Assembly (NCBI GenBank): GCA_027493055.1
Contig: JAPUDO010000068.1
Location: 112,669-176,668 of the forward strand
Length of the DNA: 64,000 nucleotides
DNA from: Niabella sp.
GTDB taxonomy: Bacteria > Bacteroidota > Bacteroidia > Chitinophagales > Chitinophagaceae
Reading direction: 5' to 3'
Below are positions 1 through 8,664 of the stretch, one piece after another. Under the pieces are notes generated by a model. The model ran no database searches and was not told the DNA's origin. It saw only the letters and a program-made list of their open reading frames with translations. Numbering within the stretch: the first letter of the stretch is position 1; each line of letters opens with the position of its first letter. The translations under genes were made by a program, and so were the position numbers.

Positions 1-1300
1 TTATGATGATATTTTTGGTGGTGATCCAACATGGGTTACAGAATCTATAGGCGGGCAGTTATTTGACGGCAGAACCAAAGTAACAAAAACCTCTTTCCGG
101 TTCCTGCAAACATTATATAACCTTGGCCCTTCTCCCGAGCCCAATCTTACTGTGCTTTGGAGTAAAGACCTGCCTGAAGGCTTCAAGAAATTCTGTGCAA
201 AAGTATCTGTGGATACTTCTTCTATCCAGTACGAAAATGACGACCTGATGCGTGCTTCAAGAGGCAGTGATGACTATGGTATTGCATGTTGCGTATCGCA
301 CCAGGCAATTGGTAAGTCTATCCAGCATTTTGGCGCAAGGGTAAACCTGCCAAAAGCATTGTTACTGGCCTTAAATACCGGCAGGGAAGAAGAGCATGGT
401 ATTGAAATACTGAAAAACGTTCCCGCTTTACCCGAAGGCCCGCTGAGTTACGATACAGTGATGGACAACTTTAAAAAAGCAATGGTAGAGCTGGCAAGGG
501 TGTATGCAAAATCTATGTATATCATCCACTACATGCACGATAAATACTATTATGAAAAAGCCCAGATGGCCATGATAGATACAAATCCGCATGTGGATGT
601 TGCCTATGGCGCTGCAGGTATTTCTATTATTGCCGATTCTTTATCTGCTATTAAATATGCCAAAGTTACCCCGGTAAGGAATGAAATTGGCCTGGCAGTT
701 GATTTTAAAACAGAAGGTGATTTTCCTAAATACGGTAATGACGATGATCGGGTAGACCTTATTGCAAAAGAAGTAGCCGCCTTCTTCTATGCTGAGCTGT
801 GCAAGCACACTCCATATAAGAACGCTACTCCTACCCTTTCCTTACTTACCATTACATCCAATGTCATGTACGGTAAGAATACAGGAGCCACTCCTGATGG
901 CAGGCCGGCACATGAAAGTTTTGCTCCGGGCGCCAACCCTATGCACGGCCGCGATGCTTCGGGAGCTATCTGTTCTTTAAACTCAGTAGCAAAACTGAAT
1001 TATGAAGTGGCGCAGGATGGTATTTCCAACACGTTCTCCATTATTCCTAAAGCGCTGGGTGCAACAAAAGAAGAGCAGATCGATAACCTGGTGGATATGA
1101 TGAATGGTTATTTTGCTAAAAACGCGCACCACCTGAATGTGAATGTATTGAACAGGGATTTGCTGATGGATGCTTATAACCATCCTGAAAACTATCCGCA
1201 GCTGACTATACGGGTATCAGGTTACGCCGTAAACTTTGTAAGGCTTTCCAAAGATCACCAGTTAGAGGTGATTCAAAGAACCTTCCATGAATGTATGTAA
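1..1300 (+). CDS. pflB: Pyruvate formate-lyase (formate C-acetyltransferase), 3' part
   Basis: Glycyl-radical enzyme converting pyruvate and CoA to acetyl-CoA and formate, cytosolic, used in anaerobic carbon metabolism. The reading frame is open from base 2, so the gene begins outside the window and about 433 codons are present of the usual ~740-760. The adjacent catalytic cysteine pair lies in IACCVS (codons near 287-292), and the glycyl-radical site is the Gly of RVSGYA near base 1220, close to the C-terminus as expected. Other family motifs are [25 protein letters not shown] and [10 protein letters not shown]. The frame ends in ...RTFHECM and stop, followed by a terminator, so it is the last gene of its transcript. 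The activating enzyme pflA is not in the window. Identification is very secure; only the missing 5' end is unknown. Confidence 0.97.
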   Translation, partial: YDDIFGGDPTWVTESIGGQLFDGRTKVTKTSFRFLQTLYNLGPSPEPNLTVLWSKDLPEGFKKFCAKVSVDTSSIQYENDDLMRASRGSDDYGIACCVSHQAIGKSIQHFGARVNLPKALLLALNTGREEEHGIEILKNVPALPEGPLSYDTVMDNFKKAMVELARVYAKSMYIIHYMHDKYYYEKAQMAMIDTNPHVDVAYGAAGISIIADSLSAIKYAKVTPVRNEIGLAVDFKTEGDFPKYGNDDDRVDLIAKEVAAFFYAELCKHTPYKNATPTLSLLTITSNVMYGKNTGATPDGRPAHESFAPGANPMHGRDASGAICSLNSVAKLNYEVAQDGISNTFSIIPKALGATKEEQIDNLVDMMNGYFAKNAHHLNVNVLNRDLLMDAYNHPENYPQLTIRVSGYAVNFVRLSKDHQLEVIQRTFHECM

Positions 1301-1325
1301 TTTTTTGTAGTTAGAGATAAGTAAT

Positions 1326-1358
1326 AAAGCGGCCCATTTTTATGGATCGCTTTTTTTT
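1326..1358 (+). terminator. Rho-independent terminator of pflB
   Basis: A 10-bp stem (AAAGCGGCCC against GGATCGCTTT, one G-T pair and one mismatch) with an 8-base loop runs into eight Ts, starting 25 bases after the pflB stop. Confidence 0.75.
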
Positions 1359-1701
1359 ATGTCCTTTGTATTTTCAATTCGTTTTATCGCTTTCAAATGG
1401 TTTGTATGAATTGCGTTGTTCTTTGAGAATTAACACAGTAGCCAATCGAAATAATTGCATCTAAATTGTAAAACTTTGTTTTATAATTTTTACCGTCAGA
1501 GGCAGTTGCCGAGAAATCCTCGGTAACTGAATTTTCATTAAGCTCACCAGATTTGATCCGGGCTTCTTCATTTTTCCCGAAATGTAGAAAGCATTGCCCG
1601 AAACGGGAATCCTGCTTTTGTTTTTGTGTGTGCTTTGGCCTATTTTGCTCTTATAATCCACATCTTCAAACTGCCAAGGATAGCACCGGAAATGGCGAAA
1701 T
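1359..1701. other. Intergenic stretch without a convincing gene
   Basis: AT-rich sequence between the pflB terminator and the end of the Bro-N gene. An 88-codon minus-strand frame crosses it and overlaps the end of the Bro-N gene, but it matches no family I know. I see no RNA gene or repeat here. Confidence 0.4.
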
Positions 1702-2538
1702 TTAGCTTCTATCTCCTTCCTTCCCAACCTGTTTTTTCTTTTTTTCGGGAAGGTAATTTTGATCTGATACTACTTTTTGCCCGGTTTTGCTTTCTAATTC
1801 TTTTCTTGCGTTGCCTGCAACTGCTCCGCCTTGCCTTGCGGCCTTTTTATTTTCTTCAAACCCTTCGGGATTTTGCGTTTTAACGATGGCCGTAGTAGAT
1901 GCTTCACCCAACATGGAAAAAATCAATTCAAGATCTGTCATGTGATCACGTAGATTCTGACTTTTGAGACCTTTTACTTTTTTGTATTCCGATGGTGTAA
2001 GCCCAAAAGTCGCTTTAGAAATTTCTGCGGTCAGTATTGCGTATTCTACTTGTCTTTTTACGCCTCTGTTCTTCCATTCGTCAGTCAGCTCTTCCCGAAT
2101 GGCAATGCTCCGCATACGCTTTTCAATCCAGTCGTCGGAATAACCTTTTAGTTTGTACAACTCCCTTGTGCGTTGTGTTGCCAACTCGGGATTTTCGATT
2201 TCGTCTAACCGGTCTGCCCCTACCTGTGCCAGCCAGAGTTTAAAAGGTTCTGCCTTGGGTGAGGGAATGGATTGAATAATGCGAAGAAGCCCTTGCGCAT
2301 TGGCACAACCCATTTTCTGCTTCCCACCTGCTGTGTCTACCGCAAGGGTAGGTACAATTTGTACCCACCCTTGAGCAAGCGTTTTGTCTCTTTGACGCAT
2401 ACGCTTTATGTATTGCTTGGGGTCTTTGCTGTCAGTCAAAACAGCTACAACATCTTCCACTACAAAATACCATTTTTCTTCTGTCTCATCCCAGACAGAA
2501 CGAATTTGTTTGCTTTCAAAAAGTTTGATGTTGTTCAT
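1702..2538 (-). CDS. Bro-N domain protein (phage antirepressor / DinD-like)
   Basis: About 278 residues. The N-terminal ~110 residues read as a Bro-N domain (IKLFESKQIRSVWDE, then WYFVVEDVVAVLTDSKDP), the DNA-binding domain of phage antirepressors and baculovirus BRO proteins; the rest resembles DinD-like proteins (TRELYKLKGYSDDWIEKRM, then a basic C-terminus). I chose the internal ATG at 2538 over the longer frame start at 2601 because IKLFESKQIR is the usual beginning of the domain and the 21 extra residues look non-coding. No phage genes are nearby, so it stands alone as a chromosomal accessory gene next to a broken XRE-type regulator. A role in DNA-damage response is possible by family only. 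The family call is confident, the function is not. Confidence 0.8.
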   Translation of the reverse strand: MNNIKLFESKQIRSVWDETEEKWYFVVEDVVAVLTDSKDPKQYIKRMRQRDKTLAQGWVQIVPTLAVDTAGGKQKMGCANAQGLLRIIQSIPSPKAEPFKLWLAQVGADRLDEIENPELATQRTRELYKLKGYSDDWIEKRMRSIAIREELTDEWKNRGVKRQVEYAILTAEISKATFGLTPSEYKKVKGLKSQNLRDHMTDLELIFSMLGEASTTAIVKTQNPEGFEENKKAARQGGAVAGNARKELESKTGQKVVSDQNYLPEKKKKQVGKEGDRS

Positions 2539-2699
2539 GGGACGAATGTAAGAAAATGAACTGTATGTTATGGGGATCTCTAACAAGTACGTTAAAGACA
2601 ATACTTAGACCTTTCCTTTCCGGTTAACATCATTCCCGATAAAACTCGGCGGGGCACGAATAGACTACCACATATACTGCTATTTTTACAAACAACTTT

Positions 2700-2757
2700 A
2701 GTTTCTAAAACAATCAGGTGACGGGGATTTCCTGGTCTTGGAGACCTGAAGATGCTA
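2700..2757. repeat. Imperfect repeat, copy A
   Basis: The stretch with TCTAAAACAA, then GGGGAT, CCTGGTC and GAGACCTGAA resembles the one at 3308-3385 on the same strand. It contains a small hairpin (GGTCT-TGG-AGACC). The two copies flank the broken XRE gene. Confidence 0.45.
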
Positions 2758-3165
2758 TTACCTCTCCCCAATCAACCGCTCTAACCGCTGCATCATTTCA
2801 TCCTTTTCCTTCAACATCCTTTCGTATAAAGCAATCTTTTCTTCATGAAGCTGAATGATCTTTTCAACAGGATTGATATGATAAGAGCCGCCGGAATTAC
2901 CTATAAAGGCTTCATCATTGAAAGTATTAGCGATAATATTAATGGCCTGCTCCTCATCAAAATTTTGAAAAGCTTCCACAGGTATTTTTAAGGCGTCAGA
3001 TATTTGCTGGAGCATTGAAGCGTCAATGGTTTCTTTTTGTTCCAGCACAGATATTTTCTTCTAGTTCCAATCGTCGCCTAACTCATAAGCCAAAGTCTCC
3101 TGTTTAATGCCCAGCATTTCGCGGAAACGCCTCACATTGCGGCCTTCGTGTACCTTTTTCTCCAT
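2758..3165 (-). pseudogene. XRE-family HTH regulator interrupted by an in-frame TAG
   Basis: Read from the ATG at 3165 (an in-frame ATG also lies at 3183) the frame gives an XRE-type helix-turn-helix start (EGRNVRRFREMLGIKQETLAYELG, in two parts here), hits TAG at codon 35 (bases 3061-3063), and continues in the same frame for 100 codons to a normal stop. The remainder includes LKIPVEAFQNFDEEQAINII and a C-terminal coiled segment (EKIALYERMLKEKDEMMQRLERL). In relatives I know, this Bacteroidota family reads ...DWNQKKIS..., so a single CAG-to-TAG change explains the stop. The downstream part has its own ATG (3012) but lacks most of the HTH and would not bind DNA by itself. A sequencing error cannot be excluded. 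Confidence 0.75.
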
Positions 3166-3246
3166 AGCACTCGTATTTATCATAGGTCAAATTTAAGATT
3201 TTTATTATTCAACAAGCTCTTCATAAAGATAAGCAAAATATCCCCT

Positions 3247-3267
3247 CGCTGCCCTATACGGGCAGCG
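3247..3267. repeat. Perfect 8-bp-stem hairpin
   Basis: CGCTGCCC-TATAC-GGGCAGCG, with no T-run, so not a typical terminator; REP-like. Confidence 0.4.
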
Positions 3268-3307
3268 CGTTAAGACCACTTAATTCCATTGTCGCATGAA
3301 GATAATT

Positions 3308-3385
3308 TGTGTCTAAAACAACAAAGTAACGGAGATGTCCAGGCCTGGTCCTAAAGACTCCCTGGGAGAGACCTGAATAAGATAA
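3308..3385. repeat. Imperfect repeat, copy B
   Basis: Shares TCTAAAACAA, a (G)GAGAT block, CCTGGTC and GAGACCTGAA with 2700-2757 in the same order, with an insertion that includes a CTCCC-T-GGGAG palindrome. Confidence 0.4.
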
Positions 3386-3521
3386 GGCCATCCCTTCCAA
3401 AGGGAGATATCCCCTCCGTCCGCGGCCTCGGACAACCTTCCCCCGAGAAGAGGACATATAGCGTCTCACAAAAAAGAACAAACTAAAAATGTGCCTGAAC
3501 AATAGGGGGTTAAAGCAATAC

Positions 3522-3561
3522 ATTAAAAACAAAAACGGCTGAAACCCTTGTTCAGCCGTTT
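3522..3561 (-). terminator. Terminator of the act-cox operon
   Basis: On the minus strand a perfect 10-bp stem (AACGGCTGAA / TTCAGCCGTT) with a 7-base loop is followed by TTTTTGTTTTT, about 25 bases after the subunit IV stop. This marks the 3' end of the 15-kb respiratory operon. Confidence 0.85.
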
Positions 3562-3583
3562 AAATATCTTCGAAAAAATCACC

Positions 3584-4069
3584 TTATTGCCTTTCTCCTT
3601 TTGCAGGCGCTGTCTCTGCAGGCGCAGCCTTATGTGAAGCCGGCATGGTAGTTTCTTCAAAATGCTTATCGTATGTATTCTTAAGGGTTTTAAACGATTG
3701 CCCGTCTGCCAGGAAGGCTATAATAAACCATATAAATAATAGCAGGGGAACAACAATAGTCATCATAAAATTGCGGATCTCATCCCCGAGGTGCATAAAC
3801 ACTGAAACAATATAATAAGCCTTGGCAAGTGTAAGTATGCAAATAATGCCTTTCAGCAACAGTACAAAGAAATAAGAAGGCTCTCCCTTATGAAGATAAT
3901 AAATAAAGAACCCGAGCGCCAGTTCCGCTATTGTAACAACAGAGAGTATCCAGGTAGTTCTCCAAACCCTTTTCTTAAACGTTGCATCATCAGAATGATG
4001 GTGAAAGCTCACTTCAGGATAAGCTGCCGAAGGAGAAATATCTTTTGTAGGATCGTAATGATTACTCAT
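3584..4069 (-). CDS. Cytochrome c oxidase subunit IV family protein
   Basis: 161 residues. Three hydrophobic segments (roughly 39-60, 67-92 and 102-121) and a short hydrophilic C-tail rich in Ala, Pro and Lys. Such small three-helix subunits close the cox clusters of Bacteroidota and sit at the edge of the oxidase, probably in assembly or stability rather than catalysis. The motif KAYYIVSVFMHL with a conserved basic and aromatic pattern fits the prokaryotic COX4 family. It is the last gene of the operon, 56 bases after the larger subunit III gene and followed by a strong terminator. Confidence 0.85.
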   Translation of the reverse strand: MSNHYDPTKDISPSAAYPEVSFHHHSDDATFKKRVWRTTWILSVVTIAELALGFFIYYLHKGEPSYFFVLLLKGIICILTLAKAYYIVSVFMHLGDEIRNFMMTIVVPLLLFIWFIIAFLADGQSFKTLKNTYDKHFEETTMPASHKAAPAETAPAKGERQ

Positions 4070-4125
4070 AACTTTTATAAATTCTAAACTTTAAATCTAA
4101 GTACTATACTATAAAATAATGCTCC

Positions 4126-5037
4126 TTATATCAGGTAGAAGCACAGGAACACAAATACCCAAACCAGGTCTACAAAGTGCCAGTATAACCCGGCTTTTTC
4201 TATCATCAGGTAATGTCCCTTGTTTTCAAAAACATTAGCCCTTGTCATCAGCAACATCACAATATTGATGATCACACCGCTGAACACGTGAAAACCATGA
4301 AAACCGGTAATACCATAAAAGAAGCCTCCAAAGGCTGCAGGACCTTTTTCACGTATATGCACATCGGGGCTGTTGGCAATTAATTGTACCAGCTGGTCTT
4401 TGGGGGTTTGCATTAATTCGGCATGGGTGGCAGCAGATAAATGATGCTCTTCTGCCAGGGTAGCCAAAGTATGTACAGATGAGTTTTGCAGGGCAGCAGT
4501 AAGCTCAGGGCCATGTACCAGCTGTCCCCATGGGTTATGCCTGGTAGTTTGGGTAATCAATTCTATTTGCCCATTCACCAATGTGGCATGTTCTGAAGTT
4601 AACAGGTGATGCCACTCCAAAGCCTGACAGCCCAAAAACGCTAAACCACCCACTATTGTCCATATAAGCCATTTCTGCACTTCTTCTTTATTCCTGTTAT
4701 GGCCGGCATGTACCGCCAGCACCATGGTTACCGAGCTGATGATAAGTATAAAAGTCATGATACTTACAAACACCAGTGGCAGGTTAGCATGGCCGGCACC
4801 AGGCAAAGCGTTAAATACCACGTTAGGGTCGGGCCAGAAATTCTGGCTGAACCTGCTGGTACCATAAGAAATAAGGAACGCGCCGAAAGTAAAGGCATCG
4901 CTCATTAAAAAATACCACATCATCACTTTTCCGTACTCAATATTAAAAGGGCTCTTGCCCCCGCTCCACCATTTGGTACGATGTGTGTTTACTGTTGCTT
5001 CGTGTGCCATTCCTTGCAATAAATTTTTATCCGACAA
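4126..5037 (-). CDS. Cytochrome c oxidase subunit III, long form
   Basis: 303 residues, integral membrane protein of the aa3 oxidase. Helices are at about 40-60, 86-108, 124-142 and 235-300, with the family signature GFHGFHVFSGV and C-terminal YWHFVDLVWVFVFLCFYL. An insertion of about 80 residues (roughly 150-230, with several His and Leu-rich pieces) separates the helices and makes it longer than its neighbour. The start at 5037 overlaps the end of the preceding subunit III gene by 11 bases; an alternative ATG lies at 5010. Two different subunit III genes in tandem are typical of Bacteroidota clusters; how both fit one enzyme is not settled by sequence. Confidence 0.92.
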   Translation of the reverse strand: MSDKNLLQGMAHEATVNTHRTKWWSGGKSPFNIEYGKVMMWYFLMSDAFTFGAFLISYGTSRFSQNFWPDPNVVFNALPGAGHANLPLVFVSIMTFILIISSVTMVLAVHAGHNRNKEEVQKWLIWTIVGGLAFLGCQALEWHHLLTSEHATLVNGQIELITQTTRHNPWGQLVHGPELTAALQNSSVHTLATLAEEHHLSAATHAELMQTPKDQLVQLIANSPDVHIREKGPAAFGGFFYGITGFHGFHVFSGVIINIVMLLMTRANVFENKGHYLMIEKAGLYWHFVDLVWVFVFLCFYLI

Positions 5038-5602
5038 TTATAAAAAATATTAATAAATATAGCCACAGGAGATCTACAAAATGCCAGTAGATGGACATCA
5101 CTTCCACCGGTACTGCACTGTACAGCTTTGTTTTTCCTGCTAAAGACCTTACCACCATGATCAAAAGCGCTACCATGCCTCCTATTACGTGTAAAGCATG
5201 CAGCCCTGCAATTGCATAAAAAAACTGACCGGCTCCGGAAGACCCTTTAAACCGGACGTTCTGGTTCCACAATTCACTGAAACCCATGATCTGGCAAACC
5301 ACAAACGCTACTCCAAGCACGAATGTAACACCCATCAGGGTTCTGTACCGCTGCATTTCGCGCCCTTTAAAGGCCTTTACCGCCATCTGTATAGTAATGC
5401 TGCTTACCAGGATGAAAGCAGTAGATACCCAGAAAACCCTGGGTAATTCTATAGTTCTCCAGCCGGTAAGACTGCTTTTTACAATAAACGCGCTTGTAAG
5501 GCCGGCAAACATCATGATCATGCTCGCCATGGCTACCCATAAAGTAAACTTATGAGGATGCAGCCTTTTATGTTGTTCATTGCCCACAGATGTCTGAACC
5601 AT
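5027..5602 (-). CDS. Cytochrome c oxidase subunit III, short form
   Basis: 191 residues with five predicted membrane helices; ends YWHFVDLLWLYLLIFFIIVG, the standard subunit III C-terminus, and carries the GLHALHVIGGM motif. It lacks the first two helices of mitochondrial COX3, as in many bacterial short forms. It overlaps the long-form subunit III start by 11 bases, indicating translational coupling. It lies 239 bases after heme o synthase; that spacer is filled with short imperfect repeats. Confidence 0.92.
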   Translation of the reverse strand: MVQTSVGNEQHKRLHPHKFTLWVAMASMIMMFAGLTSAFIVKSSLTGWRTIELPRVFWVSTAFILVSSITIQMAVKAFKGREMQRYRTLMGVTFVLGVAFVVCQIMGFSELWNQNVRFKGSSGAGQFFYAIAGLHALHVIGGMVALLIMVVRSLAGKTKLYSAVPVEVMSIYWHFVDLLWLYLLIFFIIVG

Positions 5603-5841
5603 GATTTTTTGTACTTATTTTATTTTAACTGTCTGACCCCCTTTTTAATATTGGCGGTCTTCAAACTATATTTTGTGTTCATTTGTGCTGGCTGAAAATT
5701 CCTGCCCGCATGGTCGTTCAGTCGGGGATTATCGAGTATTGAATATTCAATGCTCAATTTTCAATACCCGTTGAGAACTTCAACCACAATTTAATCATTT
5801 TCAACTCCTGTCATCCCTCATCTGTCATTCGTCAACTCCCA
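5603..5841. repeat. Spacer with short imperfect repeats (ctaB to subunit III)
   Basis: Two repeat families are visible: AT-rich ATTGAATATTCAAT-type words (about 5733-5770) and CTGTCATC / GTCATTCGTCAACTC words (about 5805-5838). Both families recur in other spacers of this operon. No ORF or terminator seen. Confidence 0.6.
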
Positions 5842-6738
5842 CTATACCTTCGCTAATAACAACGCCAGCAACACCACCGGCAAATACATATAACTTCCAA
5901 ACATCACATTTCTTGCGCTCTTCACATCCATTTTGTTATACAAAGTCACACATCTCATTATCATAAAAATATTAGCTATGACTATCAACACTAATGCAAT
6001 AATCCCTTTTGCTCCGGCAGTTGTGCTTATTCCCGTAAAAAAAGGAGCTATAGTTATGGGTATCAGCAAAAGCGAGTACACCAACGTTTGCAATGCCGTA
6101 AACTTTGTAGGCCCTTTATCACTGGGCAACAGTTTAAATCCGGCCTCACTGTAATCCTTATGCGCTACCCAGGCTATGGCCCAGAAATGAGGGAACTGCC
6201 ATAAAAACTGTATCCCAAACATTACAGCGCCACCCAGCCAGTCAATATCCTGTCCCGGAACAAAACCGGCCACCCAGCCTATAAGGCAGGGTAAAGCACC
6301 GGGAACTGCGCCCACCAATACCGCTATAGAGTTTACCTTTTTAAGCGGTGTGTAAATGAAGGCATATAAAAACAAACTAAAAGCAGCCAGTAATGCCGCA
6401 GTTATGTTAAAATAATACCCCAAAATAAACACACCCAAAGCTCCGGTTAATACAGCAAAGCCCCATCCCTGCTCCGGCGTTATACGGCCGCTTGCAACGG
6501 GTCTTTTTGCTGTACGCTTCATAAGCGCATCGGTATCTTTCTCTACCACCATATTGATGGTATTGGCGCTGCCTGTTACCAACATACCACCTGCAAAGAG
6601 CAAAACTATACGCCACCAGTCAATCAGCACACCAGGCACCAGCAGGTAACTGATTACGCTGCTAAACACCACCATTATACTCAAAGAGGGCTTAATAAGC
6701 TGTATATAATCTTTTAAGCCGCCTCCTTTTTGTTCCAA
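5842..6738 (-). CDS. ctaB: Protoheme IX farnesyltransferase (heme o synthase)
   Basis: 298 residues, UbiA-type prenyltransferase that attaches farnesyl to heme b to make heme o, precursor of heme a for the adjacent aa3 oxidase. The Asp-rich prenyl-diphosphate motif reads NTINMVVEKDTDALMKRTAKRP and the second loop PHFWAIAWVAHKDYSEAGFKLLP, both near-canonical for CtaB/CyoE. About nine membrane helices. The heme a synthase (CtaA) is not in the window. The gene lies between coxI and the subunit III genes, consistent with cofactor supply for the operon product. Confidence 0.96.
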   Translation of the reverse strand: MEQKGGGLKDYIQLIKPSLSIMVVFSSVISYLLVPGVLIDWWRIVLLFAGGMLVTGSANTINMVVEKDTDALMKRTAKRPVASGRITPEQGWGFAVLTGALGVFILGYYFNITAALLAAFSLFLYAFIYTPLKKVNSIAVLVGAVPGALPCLIGWVAGFVPGQDIDWLGGAVMFGIQFLWQFPHFWAIAWVAHKDYSEAGFKLLPSDKGPTKFTALQTLVYSLLLIPITIAPFFTGISTTAGAKGIIALVLIVIANIFMIMRCVTLYNKMDVKSARNVMFGSYMYLPVVLLALLLAKV

Positions 6739-6814
6739 TTTATTTAGTAGTTAATAGTAAAGAGTTAATAGTTAATGGAAAGTTTGTCCCACTCACTACT
6801 CCCTATTCACTGAA
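6739..6814. repeat. Spacer with short repeats (coxI to ctaB)
   Basis: Imperfect AGTTAATAGTTAATGG / AGTAGTTAATAGTAAAG words followed by CACTCACTACTCCCTATTCAC. Same style of low-complexity filler as the other operon spacers. Confidence 0.5.
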
Positions 6815-8626
6815 TTAATGAGCACTTTCCTTTTCTCCTATCGGCTCGGTTTGGGGAATAAAGTCCCTGCCATCTTTACCATAGTCATAGGACCAGCGAT
6901 GTACTTCAGGGATCTCGCCCTCCCAGTTACCATGCCCGGGCTTAATAGGTGTGGTCCATTCTAAAGTTGTAGCACCCCAGGGGTTCAAAGACCTTACCCT
7001 TCTTCCTTTATACATTGAATAAATGTAGTTGAATACAAACATCAGCTGCACCGCAAACACCAGGATGGTAACCACGGTGATCATAGCATCCAGACTGTGG
7101 AACTGGTTAAAGCTAACCCAGCTGCTTTTATCCAGGTACCTTCTTGGCATACCGGCAAAACCCTGGTAGTGCATGGGCCAGAAGATAAGGTAAGCGCCAA
7201 TCAACGTTACCCAGAAGTGGATATAGCCCAGCGTGTTGTTCATGTAGCGGCCATACATTTTAGGGAACCAGTGGTAAATACCGCAGAACATTCCAAAAAA
7301 TGCAGATACCCCCATCACAATATGGAAGTGAGCAATCACAAACATAGTATCGTGCAGGTGGATATCAATGGTTGAGTTACCCAGGAAAATACCGGTTAAC
7401 CCGCCCGAAATAAATAAGCTTACAAATCCTATGGCAAACATCATTGCCGGCGTAAAACGGATATTACCCCGCCATAAGGTAGTAAGCCAGTTAAATACTT
7501 TAATAGCCGAGGGAACCGCAATAAGCAGTGTTAACAGTACAAACACTGAACCAAGGAATGGATTCATACCGGTAACAAACATGTGGTGCGCCCATACCAG
7601 GAAGGCCAGAATACAGATGGCAAACAGTGAGAATACCATTGCCATATAGCCAAAGATGGGCTTACGTGCATTTACGGACATTACTTCTGATACAATACCC
7701 ATTGTAGGCAGAATGATGATATATACTTCAGGGTGACCCAGGAACCAGAACAGGTGCTGAAACAGGATAGCGTTACCGCCTTCGTTTGATAAGGCCTGTC
7801 CGGCAACATAAATATCGCTCAGGTAAAAGCTTGTACCCAAATGACGGTCAAACATCAGCAGCACCACACCTGATAATAATACAGGGAATGAAAGCACACC
7901 CAGGATAGCGGTAAATAACAGCGCCCATATTGTCAGCGGCATCCTTGTCATGCTCATACCCTTGGTACGCATATTAAGAATGGTTGCTATATAGTTAAGG
8001 CCGCCAAGTAAAGATGAAATAATAAACAGCGCCATACCTATGATCCAGTAATCCATACCGGCCTTGGAGCCTTCTGAAGCCTGGCCTAAAGCGCTCAATG
8101 GGGGATAGATGGTCCAGCCACCCGATGCAGGCCCTGTTTGAATGAATAATGAGGAAAGCATTACCACGCTTCCGCCAAAAAAGAACCAGTAAGAAAGCAT
8201 GTTCATTAAAGGAGATGCCATATCTCTGGCCCCTATCTGTAATGGAATGAGCAGGTTAGCAAAGGTTCCGCTCAGGCCGGCCGTTAATACAAAGAACACC
8301 AGCACGGTTCCGTGCATGGTTGTTAAGGCATAATAAAAATCAGGTCTGATGCGTCCGCCTTCGGCCCACCGGCCAAAAAAAGTTTCCAGGATAGGAAAAG
8401 ACTCATCGGGAAAACCCAGCTGAAGCCTGAACAGCACCGAGAATAAACCACCAATAATAGCCCAGATAATACCGGTAATAAGGAACTGCTTGGCGATCAT
8501 TTTATGATCCTGGCTGAAGATATACTTCGTAATAAAAGTTTCCTTGTGGTGTACGTGCACATGATGGTGGCCTTCTGTATGACTATGACTTGCTGTTTCG
8601 TGCTGGGTATGTAAAATATCGCTCAT
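6815..8626 (-). CDS. ctaD: Cytochrome c oxidase subunit I (aa3-type)
   Basis: 603 residues, catalytic subunit holding heme a, heme a3 and CuB; about 12 helices. The CuB His and cross-linked Tyr motif GHPEVYIIILP is present, its Glu marking an A1-type oxidase, together with AHHMFVTGM and the heme ligand motif HDTMFVIAHFHIVMG. The D-channel entry motif GARDMASPLMN keeps its Asp. The N-terminus is very His-rich (HTEGHHHVHVHHKE within the first ~30 residues), unlike most homologues I recall. Preceded by 38 bases from subunit II. Terminal oxidase reducing O2 to water with proton pumping. Confidence 0.98.
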   Translation of the reverse strand: MSDILHTQHETASHSHTEGHHHVHVHHKETFITKYIFSQDHKMIAKQFLITGIIWAIIGGLFSVLFRLQLGFPDESFPILETFFGRWAEGGRIRPDFYYALTTMHGTVLVFFVLTAGLSGTFANLLIPLQIGARDMASPLMNMLSYWFFFGGSVVMLSSLFIQTGPASGGWTIYPPLSALGQASEGSKAGMDYWIIGMALFIISSLLGGLNYIATILNMRTKGMSMTRMPLTIWALLFTAILGVLSFPVLLSGVVLLMFDRHLGTSFYLSDIYVAGQALSNEGGNAILFQHLFWFLGHPEVYIIILPTMGIVSEVMSVNARKPIFGYMAMVFSLFAICILAFLVWAHHMFVTGMNPFLGSVFVLLTLLIAVPSAIKVFNWLTTLWRGNIRFTPAMMFAIGFVSLFISGGLTGIFLGNSTIDIHLHDTMFVIAHFHIVMGVSAFFGMFCGIYHWFPKMYGRYMNNTLGYIHFWVTLIGAYLIFWPMHYQGFAGMPRRYLDKSSWVSFNQFHSLDAMITVVTILVFAVQLMFVFNYIYSMYKGRRVRSLNPWGATTLEWTTPIKPGHGNWEGEIPEVHRWSYDYGKDGRDFIPQTEPIGEKESAH

Positions 8627-8664
8627 AAAAAATGTCGTTCTTTAATTATAAAGGTATAACTAAA

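Larger units (their letters stand above)
3166..3533. other. Intergenic region with decayed GC-rich repeats
   Basis: Between the broken XRE gene and the respiratory operon. It holds the hairpin at 3247-3267, copy B of the imperfect repeat (about 3308-3385) and GC-rich inverted pieces such as GTCCG...CGGAC near 3419. A 92-codon minus-strand frame inside it looks spurious. No gene supported. Confidence 0.45.

Noticed and set aside
1461-1727. 88-codon minus-strand frame after the Bro-N gene
   Set aside because: It overlaps the end of the Bro-N gene out of frame and matches no family; probably chance.
3254-3532. 92-codon minus-strand frame before the respiratory operon
   Set aside because: Spans GC-rich repeats and a hairpin; composition not protein-like.
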